Below are positions 44,418-55,571 of a stretch of 64,000 bases of DNA, piece by piece. The stretch is from assembly GCA_021234155.1 (NCBI GenBank), contig JAJEKV010000018.1, positions 19,257,423 to 19,321,422 on the forward strand. Direction: 5' to 3'. The translations under genes were made by a program, and so were the position numbers. Source of the stretch: Isoetes taiwanensis. Lineage: Eukaryota; Streptophyta; Lycopodiopsida; Isoetales; Isoetaceae. Position 1 is the first letter of the stretch. Each line of letters opens with the position of its first letter. The notes below the pieces were generated by a model. It was not told where the DNA came from. It was given only the letters and a program-made list of their open reading frames with translations, and did no database searches.

Positions 44418-46347
44418 ACATAGAAACTTCAAATGGTGTATTTTAAGAAAGATAAAATGCCACAATGTTTGCGATGGAAGAAAGATCTGTGGTGATCGTA
44501 AAACATTGAAAGGAACTCTGTAGCAAATTGATCAAAGATCTAGACATTCAAATAGCTAAACTTACCTATTTGGAAGAAATGCGACTTAACATTGAGCCTT
44601 GTTACTCATCTCGATGCACGGGCAGTAAGGAGGAAAGAAAGTACCTTGGAGTACGAAAATTGTAGAACATTAACTTCATGATGGATGCTCCATATGATTA
44701 GCGTATACTGATTGAATCAGTCTGCAATAGTTAAAATTATGTGCAGGCATTAGGATGTCCCTGAGTATTTTACACAATAAGGTCAATCCAATTGGATACC
44801 TAAAAGGAAGTCTTAGATTGGGATGGAATTTGATGTTTGTTACCTCTCAACTGCAAGAATGAACATAGAATTAGCGAGTCACAAATTAGAATGAAGAGAG
44901 AAGAATATGCAAAAAATACATAATTTAAGAAATAATAGAATGTTCAATCTTCTGACCTGCATGACAAACTGCTACAGAAATTCCATTGCTCCAATAAATG
45001 TTGTGTATGCACATTTACACCAAAAGGCAGCCCATGTTTAAGCACAAAAGCAAGAAGCTTGAGTTCCACCAAAGGGCTAGCTTCATTCTCCTCCAATAAT
45101 CGTTGATGCCATAGAGCAAATTTTCTCCAGTTTTCAAAAAGCACAAAAGCATGAATCAACTCTTTATCTGCTGGCAACTTTGTTGAAGTTTCATCTATCT
45201 GGTCATTCCTGCAGGCAAAAAATCCAGATAAAACATAGGCCAAGACCTATTTAAAGAACAACAAATTCGAAGGAATAAAACTTCATATACATGATGCTGC
45301 ATGTACAGGATGCAGTGCAGGCATTGCGTAATGGAATAGTGACTTTAATTGCTGATTGGAGCCACTTTAAAGTGAACGTAAAGTCTAGTGGTAAGAACGG
45401 ACATAGAGAATACATAAAAGGACATAGAGAATACATATTGATAGAGCCATACAATCTCTAATAATCTCGCAAAATCCGAATTGGAGTTCAACAACAGCTG
45501 CCTTCAATTATCCATGATAAATCAGTATATGTCTGTGTGTTTCTTGTGCAACATAAATGAGTTAGTTGCTAAACAGATGTTCTACATCAAAGAGATGTTC
45601 TGCTAGTTATAGTACAAATAATAGGTGCATAGATCTACACCTTCAAACCTGTGCATGCAACATAAATGTGAAGACTATAAATCAGTTGCTTCCAAGTTAA
45701 GCACTACAAATATTTTCTATGCTCTATTACGAATCATCCATAATCTGTGCTTGATCTTTCTTCTATCAAATGAATCAAAGGAACTTAACTGGTCCATGAT
45801 CATCATTGGCAACATGGGGCCTGTAACATGGGAGTCGGGCTTGCTAAAATTAATGTCTAGAAAAAAGCACTAATGGCAATACTCCATTTATGCTAAATTG
45901 ATAGATGACTAAATCCAGAATTCCAGTAAAGCCATGCGCTAAAGACAATCGAATATAGCTTCAAAAGCTTCAAATACACGATTCTAATAAACACAGGCAA
46001 GAAATTACCTGAATATTGTGGATGATCGAGGCATAAATCTGGATTAAGCACTCAAAAACTCAGAGGAGGAACAATAAACCCATAAATAAGCAGTTTCTAG
46101 ATTCCAAGGGCTTACCTCAACAGGTTCCATCAAGCACATCATGTCGGCCCGCGTGAAAAAAGCTACACAACTGAACATCTGTGAGCTTAAAAGGCCAAGC
46201 AGATTATGCCTGTTTCGCTCAAGTGCATTGTTCTTAAAAATGACCAGAGTCCAAGCAAAATAGGAGCATCAAGAGTATACTTCAAATCCAGAAGAATGCC
46301 ATGAGCAAACAAACTCTAATCTGCTATCAAAACAATTTTTCGTATCT
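44418..46347 (-). repeat. Tandem unit 4
   Basis: 1930 bp. The 84-codon exon (44957-45208) is open. The MEPVE exon carries 15 extra bases (TCAAGAGTATACTTC on +, near 46269) that include an in-frame TGA on the coding strand. Confidence 0.9.
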
Positions 46348-46707
46348 ACATAGAAACTTCAAATGGTGTATTTTAAGAAAGATAAAATGCCACAATGTTT
46401 GCGATGGAAGAAAGATCTGTGGTGATCGTAAAACATTGAAAGGAACTCTGTAGCAAATTGATCAAAGATCTGAACATTCAAACAGCTAGACTTACCTATT
46501 TGGAAGAAATGCGACTTAACATTGAGCCTTGTTACTCGTCTCGATGCACGGGCAGTAAGGAGGAAAGAAAGTACCTTGGAGTACGAAAATTGTAGAACAT
46601 TAACTTCATGATGGATGCTCCATATGATTAGCGTATACTGATTGAATCAGTCTGCAATAGTTAAAATTACATGCAGGCATTAGGATGTCCCTGAGTATTT
46701 TACACAA

Positions 46708-48342
46708 CACATAACAATCATTGACATTAACAACCAACACATAACTACCATTGACATTAATTAACACAACCATTGGGTCCAACACATTTAAATTAAAATC
46801 CCCCTTAAACCCCCTTTGGTTTGGGTGCATATTCACACGGGGGGGTGACTCCGGGCAACGAGAGCTGTTGGATAGGCATATTCATCCCTTATTCCTTAAT
46901 CTATACCGTACGTAAAGTTCCTCGTTTGTGGGGTATGCAAGTACAAAATTTGCTATACTGTATAACAAGATTCGCAAAATACTATAAAATTTCAAGCGGA
47001 ATACTATATGGTGTTGATTTCGTACGTGCAAAATACAATTATGAGGGCTCTCGCTGCCCTACGTCACCCCCCGCGTGAATATGCACCCAAACCAAAGGGG
47101 GTTTAAGGGGGATTTTAATTTAAATGTGTTGGACCCAATGGTTGTGTTAATTAATGTCAATGGTAGTTATGTGTTGGTTGTTAATGTCAATGGTTGTTAT
47201 GTATTGGGGGATTTAATTTTTATATGTTAGATGTTAATGGTTTGTGTTGCAAAAATTTTTTTTTTTGGCCTTGGGGGCCTTAGGGGACGTCTTGTGGTGT
47301 GACAAAAAATTTTAGAATTCAAACCAGAAAAAACTAGAATTTATTTGAGGCTTTCATCACATGTAGCTTTTGAATTTGATCACAATAAAACAAATAGAAC
47401 ATAAGTAAAAGTTACCATAAAGATAGAGCAGATTGATCCCATTATTCTAAAAGTCATAAAGTTTGCAACACAAAGAAAACCCCCTGTTATTATGCTACAT
47501 ATTGTTACTTCCGCTACAACTATTTCTCTTTCACAATGACACCATTGTTTATCAATCCATATGATTTTGGATGCTCCATCTTTAGCTTAAAGGTAATGCA
47601 TGATTCACCTTATGGTTCGATTAAAGTTCCAAACCTACAATATAAATGCATTCTTGTGGCCACTGTTTGATTGATCTGCGTGACATGGAAAAGGGCGTGG
47701 AATAATCCGCATGTTGTGTGCATAAGAATCCGTTTGTTGATTGAAGCTAAAGGCTGGCACGCTATGAACAATCCGGCAGCCAGGAATATCCAAGAGTTGG
47801 AAGCAAACAGAGGGCCTAAACTTGAATCTGCAGCAAATCTTAGGAAGGAAACAAAAGGGGGTTTTGCAGCACTACATTGTAGAATCAGGAAACCAAGAAA
47901 CATTAAAAAACAAATACCTTTGTAAGTGTGAGCAAAAAATCCATCTCGTGGTAGTAAAATCCACTCCGGCAATAAGAATCCAAGAGGGCAAGTACACATG
48001 CATATGCACACATGCACACATGCACATGCACTTACACTTGCACATGCACAATACACATGCACATGCACATGAACATGCACATGCATGTGCACATGCACAT
48101 GCACATGCATGTGCACATGCACATGCACATGCATACACATGCGCAGTGTTCATGCACAAACACATGCAGAGAAAGACAACAACCCTCGGATTGTTCCAAC
48201 CAACGAAAATCAACGGCCCATAAAGGGTGCACTCTAGAAATACTATTTAGTACACCTCAACGAATACAACAACGAAATCATAGAAAAACCATGTGAAAAA
48301 GCGTACAAAAATCTAAAAGTAACCCCCTGTTATTGTGCTACA
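46708..48342 (-). mobile_element. 1.6-kb element, copy in unit 5
   Basis: Contains a foldback part (46708-47205) with arms of over 150 bp, then a segment (47240-47490) inverted relative to 52418-52660. Its right edge (48190-48342) is the reverse complement of 51695-51850. TGTAGCA.AATAACAGGGGG, read on the minus strand, marks the right end. No transposase. A similar copy lies at 51692-53252 in the opposite orientation. Confidence 0.7.
47996..48146. repeat. (GCACAT)n microsatellite
   Basis: Imperfect hexamer array of GCACAT/ACATGC units with interspersed TGCATGTGCA palindromes. The long CH/MH-repeat frames that cross it are artefacts. Confidence 0.95.
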
Positions 48343-51300
48343 TATGGTCAATCCAATTGGATACCTATAAGGAAGTCTTAGATTGGGATGGAATTTGATG
48401 TTTGTTACCTCTCAACTGCAAGAATGAACATAGAATTAGCGAGTCACAAATTAGAATGAAGAGAGAAGAATATGCAAAAAATACATAATTTAAGAAATAA
48501 TAGAATGTTCAATCTTCTGACCTGCATAACAAGCTGCTACAGAAATGCCATTGCTCCAATAAATGTTGTGTATGCACATTTACACCAAAAGGCAGCCCAT
48601 GTTTAAGCACAAAAGCAAGAAGCTTGAGTTCCACCAAAGGGCTAGCTTCATTCTCCTCCAATAATCGTTGATGCCATAGAGCAAATTATCTCCAGTTTTC
48701 AAAAAGCACAAAAGCATGAATCAACTCTTTATATGCTGGCAACTTTGTTGAAGTTTCATCTATCTGGTCATTCCTGCAGGCAAAAAATCTAGGTAAGACA
48801 TAGGCCAAGACCTGTTTAAAGAACAACAAATTCGAAGGAATAAAACTTCATATACATGATGCTGCATGTACAGGATGCAGTGCAGGCATTGCGTAATGGA
48901 ACAGTGACTTTAATTGCTGATTGGAGCCACTTTAAAGTGAACATAAAGTCTAGTGGTAAGAACGGAAGTAGAGAATACATAAAAGGACATAGAGAATACA
49001 TATTGATAGAGCCATACAATCTCTAATAATCTCGCAAAATCCGAATTGGAGTTCAACAACAGTTGCTTTCAATTATCCATGATAAATCAGTATATGTCTG
49101 TGTGTTTCCTGTGCAACATAAATGAGTTAGTTGCTAAACAGATGTTCTACATCAAAGAGATGTTCTGCTAGTTATAGTACAAATAATAGGTGCATAGATC
49201 TACACCTTCAAACTGTGCATGCAACATAAATGTGAAGACTATAAATCGATTTGCTTCCAAGTTAAGCACTACAAATATTTTCTATGCTCTATTACGAATC
49301 ATCCATAATCATGCTTGATCTTTCTTCTATCAAATGAATAAAAAGAACTTAACTGGTCCATGATCATCATTGGCAACATGGGGCCTGTAACATGGGAGTC
49401 GGGCTTGCTAAAATTAATGTCTAGAAAAAAGCACTAATGGCAATACTCCATTTATGCTAAATTGATAGATGACTAAATCGAAATTCAAAAAGCCATGCGC
49501 TTAAAGACAATCGAATATAGCTTCAAAAGCTTCAAATACACGATTCTAATAAACACATGCAAGAAATTACCTGAATATTGTGGATGATCGAGGCATAAAT
49601 CTGGATTAAGCACTGAAAAACTCAGAGGAGGAACAATAAACCCATAAATAAGTAATTTCTAGATTCCAAGGGCTTACCTCAACAGGTTCCATCAAGCACA
49701 TCATGTCGGCCCGCGTGAAAAAAGCTACAATAACCAACATCCCAGGAGCTTAAAAGGCCAAGCAGATTATGCCTGTTTCGCTCAAGTGCATTGTTCTTAA
49801 AAATGACCAGAGTCCAAGAAAAATAGGAGCATCAAGAGTATACTTCAAATCCAAAAGAATGCCATGAGCAAACAAACTCTAATCTTCTATCAAAACAATT
49901 TTTCGTATCTACATAGAAACTTCATGGTGTATTTTAAGAAAGATAAAATGCCACAATGTTTGCGATGGAAGAAAGATCTGTGGTGATCGTAAAACATTGA
50001 AAGGAACTCTGTAGCAAATTGATCAAAGATCTGAACATTCAAACAGCTAGACTTAACTATTTGGAAGAAATGCGACTTAACATTGAGCCTTGTTACCGCC
50101 CTCGATGCAGGCGTGGGAGGAAAGAAAGTACCTTGGAGTACGAAAATTGTAGAACATTAACTTCATGATGGATGCTCCATATGATTAGCGTATACTGATT
50201 GAATCAGTCTGCAATAGTTAAAATTATATGCAGGCATTAGGATGTCCCTGAGTATTTTACACAATATGGTCAATCCAATTGGATACCTATAAGGAAGTCT
50301 TAGATTGGGATGGAATTTGATGTTTGTTACCTCTCAACTGCAAGAATGAACATAGAATTAGCGAGTCACAAATTAGAATAAAGAGAGAAGAATATGCAAA
50401 AAATACATAATTTAAGAAATAATAGAATGTTCAATCTTCTGACCTGCATAACAAACTGCTACAGAAATTCCATTGCTCCAATAAATGTTGTGTATGCACA
50501 TTTACACCAAAAGGCAGCCCATGTTTAAGCACAAAAGCAAGAAGCTTGAGTTCCACCAAAGGGCTAGCTTCATTCTCCTCCAATAATCGTTGATGCCATA
50601 GAGCAAATTATCTCCAGTTTTTAAAAAGCACAAAAGCATGAATCAACTCTTTATATGCTGGCAACTTTGTTGAAGTTTCATCTATCTGGTCATTCCTGCA
50701 GGCAAAAAATCCAGGTAAGACATAGGCCAAGACCTGTTTAAAGAACAACAAATTCGAAGGAATAAAACTTCATATACATGATGCTGCATGTACAGGATGC
50801 AGTGCAGGCATTGCGTAATGGAACAGTGACTTTAATTGCTGATTGGAGCCACTTTAAAGTGAACATAAAGTCTAGTGGTAAGAACGGAAGTAGAGAATAC
50901 ATAAAAGGACATAGAGAATACATATTGATAGAGCCATACAATCTCTAATAATCTCGCAAAATCCGAATTGGAGTTCAACAACAGTTGCTTTCAATTATCC
51001 ATGATAAATCAGTATATGTCTGTGTGTTTCCTGTGCAACATAAATGAGTTAGTTGCTAAACAGATGTTCTACATCAAAGAGATGTTCTGCTAGTTATAGT
51101 ATAAATAATAGGTGCATAGATCTACACCTTCAAACCTGTGCATGCAACATAAATGTGAAGACTATAAATCAGTTGCTTCCAAGTTAAGCACTACAAATAT
51201 TTTCTATGCTCTATTACGAATCATCCATAATCTGTGCTTGATCTTTCTTCTATCAAATGAATCAAAGGAACTTAACTGGTCCATGATCATCATTTGGCAA

Positions 51301-51496
51301 CATGGGGCCTGTAACATGGGAGTCGGGCTTGCCAAAATTAATGTCTAGAAAAAAGCACTAATGGCAATACTCCATTTATGCTAAATTGATAGATGACTAA
51401 ATCCAGAATTCCAGTAAAGCCATGCGCTAAAGACAATCGAATATAGCTTCAAAAGCTTCAAATACACGATTCTAATAAACACATGCAAGAAATTAC

Positions 51497-51526
51497 CTGA
51501 ATATTGTGGATGATCGAGGCATAAAT
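51497..51526 (-). pseudogene. 30-bp micro-exon of the amplified gene (unit 6)
   Basis: Acceptor AATCCAG and donor CAG|GTAATT flank an open phase-0 block IYASIIHNIQ. It is preserved in all six units, for example at 40263-40292, and fits phase 0 of the preceding exon. Confidence 0.55.
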
Positions 51527-51691
51527 CTGGATTAAGCACTCAAAAACTTAGAAGAGGAACAATAAACCCAGAAATAAGCAGTTTCTAGATTCCAAGGGCT
51601 TACCTCAGCAGGTTCCATCAAGCACATCATGTCGGCCCGCGTGAAAGAAGCTATACAACCGAACATCTGTGAGCTTAAAAGGCCAAGCAGA

Positions 51692-53252
51692 ATATGTAGC
51701 ATAATAACAGGGGGTTTTCTTTGTGTTTTTGTACGCTTTTCACTAAGGTTTTCCTATGATTTCGTGATGTATTCAACTGGATGTACTAATGCGTACATCT
51801 AGAGTGCACCATTTCTGAGCCATTAATTTTAGCCTTTTTTTTTCCAATGGTCAACAACCAATGGCTCACAACAAAAGCCCCTTTTTTGTGCGTGTGGTGC
51901 ATAATGGTCAACAACCAATGGCTCACAACAAAAGCCCCTTTTTGTGTGTGGTGCATAATGGACATATGAAGGGCTTGAAGGGCGCATGCAGTGCAGTTTC
52001 CCCGCCGGCAACACATTTCTTATCATAACTTTTGATCCAGAGCTCTGCTTGAGATGATTTTTATTGCGTTGGAAAGCTCTCTCCGAGATCTTTTTAATAG
52101 TGTATGATATGGATATGTTTAGTTAAGTTATCTATGCTAAAACAGCAATTTTTCGGCCGGGTTTGGTAGGCTTTCACATCCTACCAGCTGATTAATACAG
52201 GATTGCGCTATTGGATATTGTTTTATGGCTCATTCCGAATGAAGCGTACAAAAAATTACCATGCATTTTTAGATTTTGAGGCAATTATTAAGCAAATTCC
52301 AAGGCTTCTAGATCCTTGTGCTAACAAGCAAAAAAGTTTCCCACTTTGGTTTCTCACCACAAGAATCCATGGAGGCCAAAGGCTGCTGTTAAATTCCAGT
52401 TGAAAAATGTTTGTGTATGGGTGTTGCAAACTTTATGACTTTCAGAATAATGGGATCAATCTGCTCTATCTTTATGGTAACTTTTACTTATGTTCTATTT
52501 GTTTTATTGTGATGAAATTCAAAAGCTACAGGTGATAAAAGCCTGAAATGAATTCTAGTTTTTTTCTGGTTTGAATTCTAAAATTTTTGTCACACCCGGG
52601 GGGGGGAGGTGACGTCCCTAAGGCCCCAAAGGGGCCAAAAAAAGTTTTTTGCAACACAAACCATTAACATCTAACATATAAAAATTAAATCCGCCAACAC
52701 ATAACAACCAACACATAACAACCATTGACATTAACAACCAACACATAACTACCATTGACATTAATTAACACAACCATTGGGTCCAACACATTTAAATTAA
52801 AATCCCCCTTAAACCCCCTTTGGTTTGCGTGCATATTCACACGGGAGAGCCCTCATAATTGTATTTTGCACGTACGAAATTGACACCATAAAGTATTCCG
52901 CTTGAAATCTTATAGTCTTTTACGAATCTTGTTATACAGTATAGCAAATTTTGTACTTGCATACCCCACAAACGAGGAACTTTACGTACGGTGTAGATTA
53001 AGGAATAAGGGGTGAATATGCCTATCCAACAGCTCTCGTTGCCCAGAGTCACCCCCCGTGTGAATATGCACGCAAACCAAAGGGGGTTTAAGGGGGATTT
53101 TAATTTAAATGTGTTGGACCCAATGGTTGTGTTAATTAATGTCAATGGTAGTTATGTGTTGGTTGTTAATGTCAATGGTTGTTATGTGTTGGTTGTTATG
53201 TGTTGGCGGATTTAATTTTTATATGTTAGATGTTAATGGTTTGTGTTAATGG
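51692..53252 (+). mobile_element. 1.6-kb element, copy in unit 6
   Basis: Opposite orientation to the copy at 46708-48342. Left end TGTAGCATAATAACAGGGGG at 51695, right end at the edge of a foldback part. The flanks ATATG (51692-51696) and TTATG (53253-53257) may be an imperfect 5-bp target duplication. Interior has a 57-bp tandem pair at 51846-51959 (AATGGTCAACAACCAATGGC). No coding sequence recognised. Confidence 0.7.
52653..53247. repeat. Foldback segment with 192-bp inverted arms
   Basis: Arms 52653-52844 and 53056-53247 are near-perfect reverse complements (AACACAAACCATT ... AATGGTTTGTGTT) around a 211-bp centre. In the related copy at 46708-47205 the centre is inverted relative to the arms' flanks. 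Confidence 0.9.
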
Positions 53253-53805
53253 TTATGCATGTTTCGCTCAAGTGCATTGTTCTTAAAAATGACCAGAGTC
53301 CAAGCAAAATAGGAGCATCAAGAGTATACTTCAAATCCAAAAGAATGCCATGAGCAAACAAACTCTAATCTGCTATCAAAACAATTTTTCGTATCTACAC
53401 AAATGATGGCCATCATTTGCAAATTTGGATAGGATACATATTGCACCTGATGTGGTTCCAGCATCTACATAGAAAATGTAGCAACAAAATAGAAGCCATG
53501 GGAATATTCTGATACCATTTTCTTTCCTGTGAAATATGATAAAACTCCCGAAAAATTTCATTGCAAGCTTGGTATCTAACCTATTGTCCCATGTAGAACG
53601 TCCTATGTGAAATGCATACAGTTATCTGCAATGAAAAATGGATAAGAAAAAACTGAAAAAAAAAATGCTGGCCAGCTGCGTTTCTTTAGATATAGCTTCC
53701 CACCCCACAAGCCTAGGCCTGTGAGCCTAGCCATCTTCCATGTCTTCACATAAGTCACCCCTCCAACCTACAATGACTTAGGGCAGGTTTTCCACATATC
53801 AACAA

Positions 53806-54261
53806 GGGAAAAACTCTGAAATACCCTTATGTTTTGTTAAAATTAACAAAACGCCCCTAGTTTTCGGGGTATTTTTATGGAAATGATCATAACTTTTTTG
53901 TGATGATCCAAATGAAAATGAGTCTTACAGATATATTGTAGAAGAGGTTGAGATCTTTCCAAGAAAGTTAATATCTCCTGAATTGGATTCTGAAATCTCA
54001 AGTTATGGTCTCGTAAATCCCTCTGAAATTTCTATAATTTTCTTGTGTATTAAAAATATCATAACTTGTGATTTAAGACTCCGATTTATATGATCTTACC
54101 TTTGATGGAAAGATCTCATCCTCCTTTACAATAGCTCTGAAAGGCTCATTCTCATTTAGATCATCACAAAAAAGTTATGATCATTTCCATTAAAATACCC
54201 CCAAAACTAGGGGCGTTTTGTTAATTTTAGCAAAACATAAGGGTATTTCAGAGTTTTTCCC
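53806..54261. mobile_element. Foldback MITE with 9-bp target duplication (Mutator-type)
   Basis: 456 bp with long terminal inverted repeats starting GGGAAAAACTCTGAAATACC and extending over 120 bp with few mismatches. Flanks TATCAACAA (53797-53805) and TATCAACTA (54262-54270) form a 9-bp duplication with one change, typical of Mutator-like MITEs. It sits in the intron between the 11-codon exon and the exon at 53464 of the minus-strand gene. Confidence 0.85.
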
Positions 54262-54368
54262 TATCAACTATCCGTCAATTTTCAAGCGACACCCGCTAGC
54301 AGGTGCCCAAAGAAAGAAAAAAAAAACCGAAACTCTTGACATTTAAGCGAGGTTAAAACTTGATTTAC

Positions 54369-54401
54369 CTCACTGCAGTCCGTTTTGATGATGTTCAGAT
54401 C
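54369..54401 (-). pseudogene. 33-bp exon of the amplified gene
   Basis: Acceptor TTTGTAG and donor GAG|GTAAATC flank the phase-0 block DLNIIKTDCSE. It joins in frame to 55039-55242 upstream and 53464 downstream. Confidence 0.6.
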
Positions 54402-55038
54402 CTACAAAGCAAACGCAAGAGCTGATGTAAGAAGGTTCCATGCCAATCCGGCAAATAAAAAGCAAAAGAAATATACTTGATTGCATGCTTCAGAGATAAA
54501 ACTTGCCCTAACATTCTACATCCTAACCTCTTCCAGCCTTTAAAAGCTCCTGTAACTCAGACTCGGCTTGACTAAGGAAGCTCTTGGTTTAATAATTTCG
54601 ATGGAAAATCAAAGAGGAAGCAATGACAGCATTGAAAGAGCTCGGCCAATTTAACATCCAACTCTGATTTAGGGAGCTTCCGCGTGTTATTTTCCATAGG
54701 TAAGCCGATTTAAAACAAGCAATCAATGCTGCCAAACTGCGTCCCGCAAAGGGACCCGCAAAAGGAGAGGGAACGCCGCATGCGGCGTTACATGCGGCAT
54801 TCCAGGCACATTTACCAACATCCTCCCGTTTTAAAAAAGAAGATGTACTTTAGCCTCTAAAATCAATGCTGAAAACTATTATGTTTCTTGAAAATTGTTT
54901 TCTTATTGCAATGGTACAAAAGAGAAGCATCATCTCAAGTGAAAACTTATAAGCTTATGCATCTCAACATATGGATAGTCATATTCATCTGTTATCACAT
55001 AAACATAGAATATGGCATGTTGTATGTGCACACTTGAC

Positions 55039-55242
55039 TTCACATAGAATTGTGACTAGATCAGCAATGTTGTCGCCAAACAATAGGTCATACAAAGAGA
55101 TGTTCAAAGAAGTTCCAAGAGTTTGAAAAATTCTAACTCTTAAAAAAACAATTGAACTTCGGTTAGTTAACAGACCAGAAGCATATTTGACCACCTTAAC
55201 TATTAAGTCGTGCATTAGGCCATTTATTTGCTTCATAGCATC
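55039..55242 (-). pseudogene. Upstream exon of the amplified gene (68 codons)
   Basis: Acceptor TAGTTTCAG precedes DAMKQINGLMHDLIVKVVKY; the frame continues through FLRVRIFQTLGTSLN and YDLLFGDNIADLVTIL to a weak donor GAA|GTCAAG. Length 204 bp keeps phase 0. It is the most upstream exon I could find; the start codon exon would lie above 55242 and is not identified. Residue pattern suggests helical repeats, family unknown. Confidence 0.6.
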
Positions 55243-55373
55243 CTGAAACTAGCAGATCATCAGGAAGAAAACATCAAATCTTGGCAAAGTGAGAACAAGC
55301 ATTACTTATTGCAGTATATGCAAATTGCAGCATATGTTCCTTAGATCCGCACTTCTGGATCTTAAGAGAGATT

Positions 55374-55571
55374 GATCAGACATTATTCTGGAATGGTCCT
55401 ACCATAAAGGAAGAGGTGAATACCTGGTCCGATTTCAAGAAGTACTTTATTGGGGAGTATGCTCCTCAGCATGATGCTCGTATTTTTACAGACCATTTTT
55501 ATATATTGTGCATGCATATTAATATTGGGCATAATGGAATGTTCTATGGTATTTGGGCCATAGATGTGTAA
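55374..55571 (+). pseudogene. Possible retrotransposon gag fragment
   Basis: The plus frame reads TLFWNGPTIKEEVNTWSDFK then KYFIGEYAPQHDAR. The W.DFK..F...Y.P pattern is reminiscent of plant gypsy/copia gag domains. It is short, ends at TAA near 55571, and has no neighbouring pol motif. Tentative. Confidence 0.3.

Larger units (their letters stand above)
46348..49910 (-). repeat. Tandem unit 5, interrupted by an element
   Basis: 46348-46707 and 48343-49910 together make one unit; the break lies exactly between ACACAA and TATGGTC. The 84-codon exon has the TAA, and the MEPVE exon has the 15-base form with TGA. The part after 49200 has more small errors than other units. Confidence 0.9.
38671..53399 (-). 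repeat. Six tandem units of about 1.92 kb containing exons
   Basis: Units start with ACATAGAAACTTCA at 38671, 40587, 42503, 44418, 46348 and 49911. Periods are 1916, 1916, 1915 and 1930 bp; units 5 and 6 are about 1925 bp once their inserts are removed. Identity between units is very high. In transcription order each holds an exon part ending MEPVE with donor GTAAGC, a 30-bp exon, an 84-codon exon, and a block ending in donor GTAAGTTTAG. The unit boundary falls inside an exon (53399) at one end and in an intron (38671) at the other. Confidence 0.95.
49911..53399 (-). repeat. Tandem unit 6, interrupted by an element
   Basis: 49911-51691 and 53253-53399 together make one unit. The interruption lies within the exon that ends MEPVE, in codons for ERNRHNLLG. 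The 84-codon exon has the TAA. It is the last unit before the unique upstream part of the gene. Confidence 0.9.
51604..53464 (-). pseudogene. Exon split by a transposon at the upstream edge of the array
   Basis: After acceptor CTATGTAG at 53465-53472 the minus strand reads MLEPHQVQYVSYPNLQMMAI and continues through CVDTKNCFDSRLEFVCSWHS. A TGA follows after FEVYS (in the 15-base form), then CSYFAWTLVIF. The frame is broken at 53253/51691 by the inserted element and resumes to MEPVE with donor GAG|GTAAGC at 51604. It joins in phase 0 to the 11-codon exon upstream and the 10-codon exon downstream. The tandem breakpoint (53399) lies inside this exon, so units 1-5 lack its first part. Confidence 0.6.
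37702..55242 (-). pseudogene. Spliced gene of unrecognised function, disrupted by a six-fold tandem amplification
   Basis: Minus-strand exons with proper splice sites are scattered over this interval. A phase-0 chain is visible: 55039-55242 (68 codons), 54369-54401 (11 codons), the exon from 53464 to 51604 (split by a transposon), and 51497-51526 (10 codons). Further candidate exons are 43042-43293 and its tandem copies, 38455-38579 and 37702-38112. The predicted residues are leucine-rich and look helical (for example FMEHLVDLALIVCRTFF, FLRVRIFQTLGTSLN). I do not recognise the family. Six tandem units, shared nonsense codons, two transposon insertions and a MITE indicate that this copy is no longer functional, or that only part is. 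Confidence 0.6.

Noticed and set aside
46606-46836. 76-codon minus frame spanning the unit 5 insertion edge
   Set aside because: It joins array sequence with the inserted foldback element, so it is a chimera of unrelated sequences.
47610-48223. Long frames of C-M-H-V-H repeats on both strands
   Set aside because: They are the translation of the GCACAT microsatellite, open in several frames at once because the repeat lacks stop codons.
39504-50941. 67-codon minus frames starting MYGSINMYS, one per unit
   Set aside because: They recur because of the tandem array, lie in intron-like sequence, and contain a short internal duplication (SLCPFMYSLCPF). No splice sites join them to the exons.
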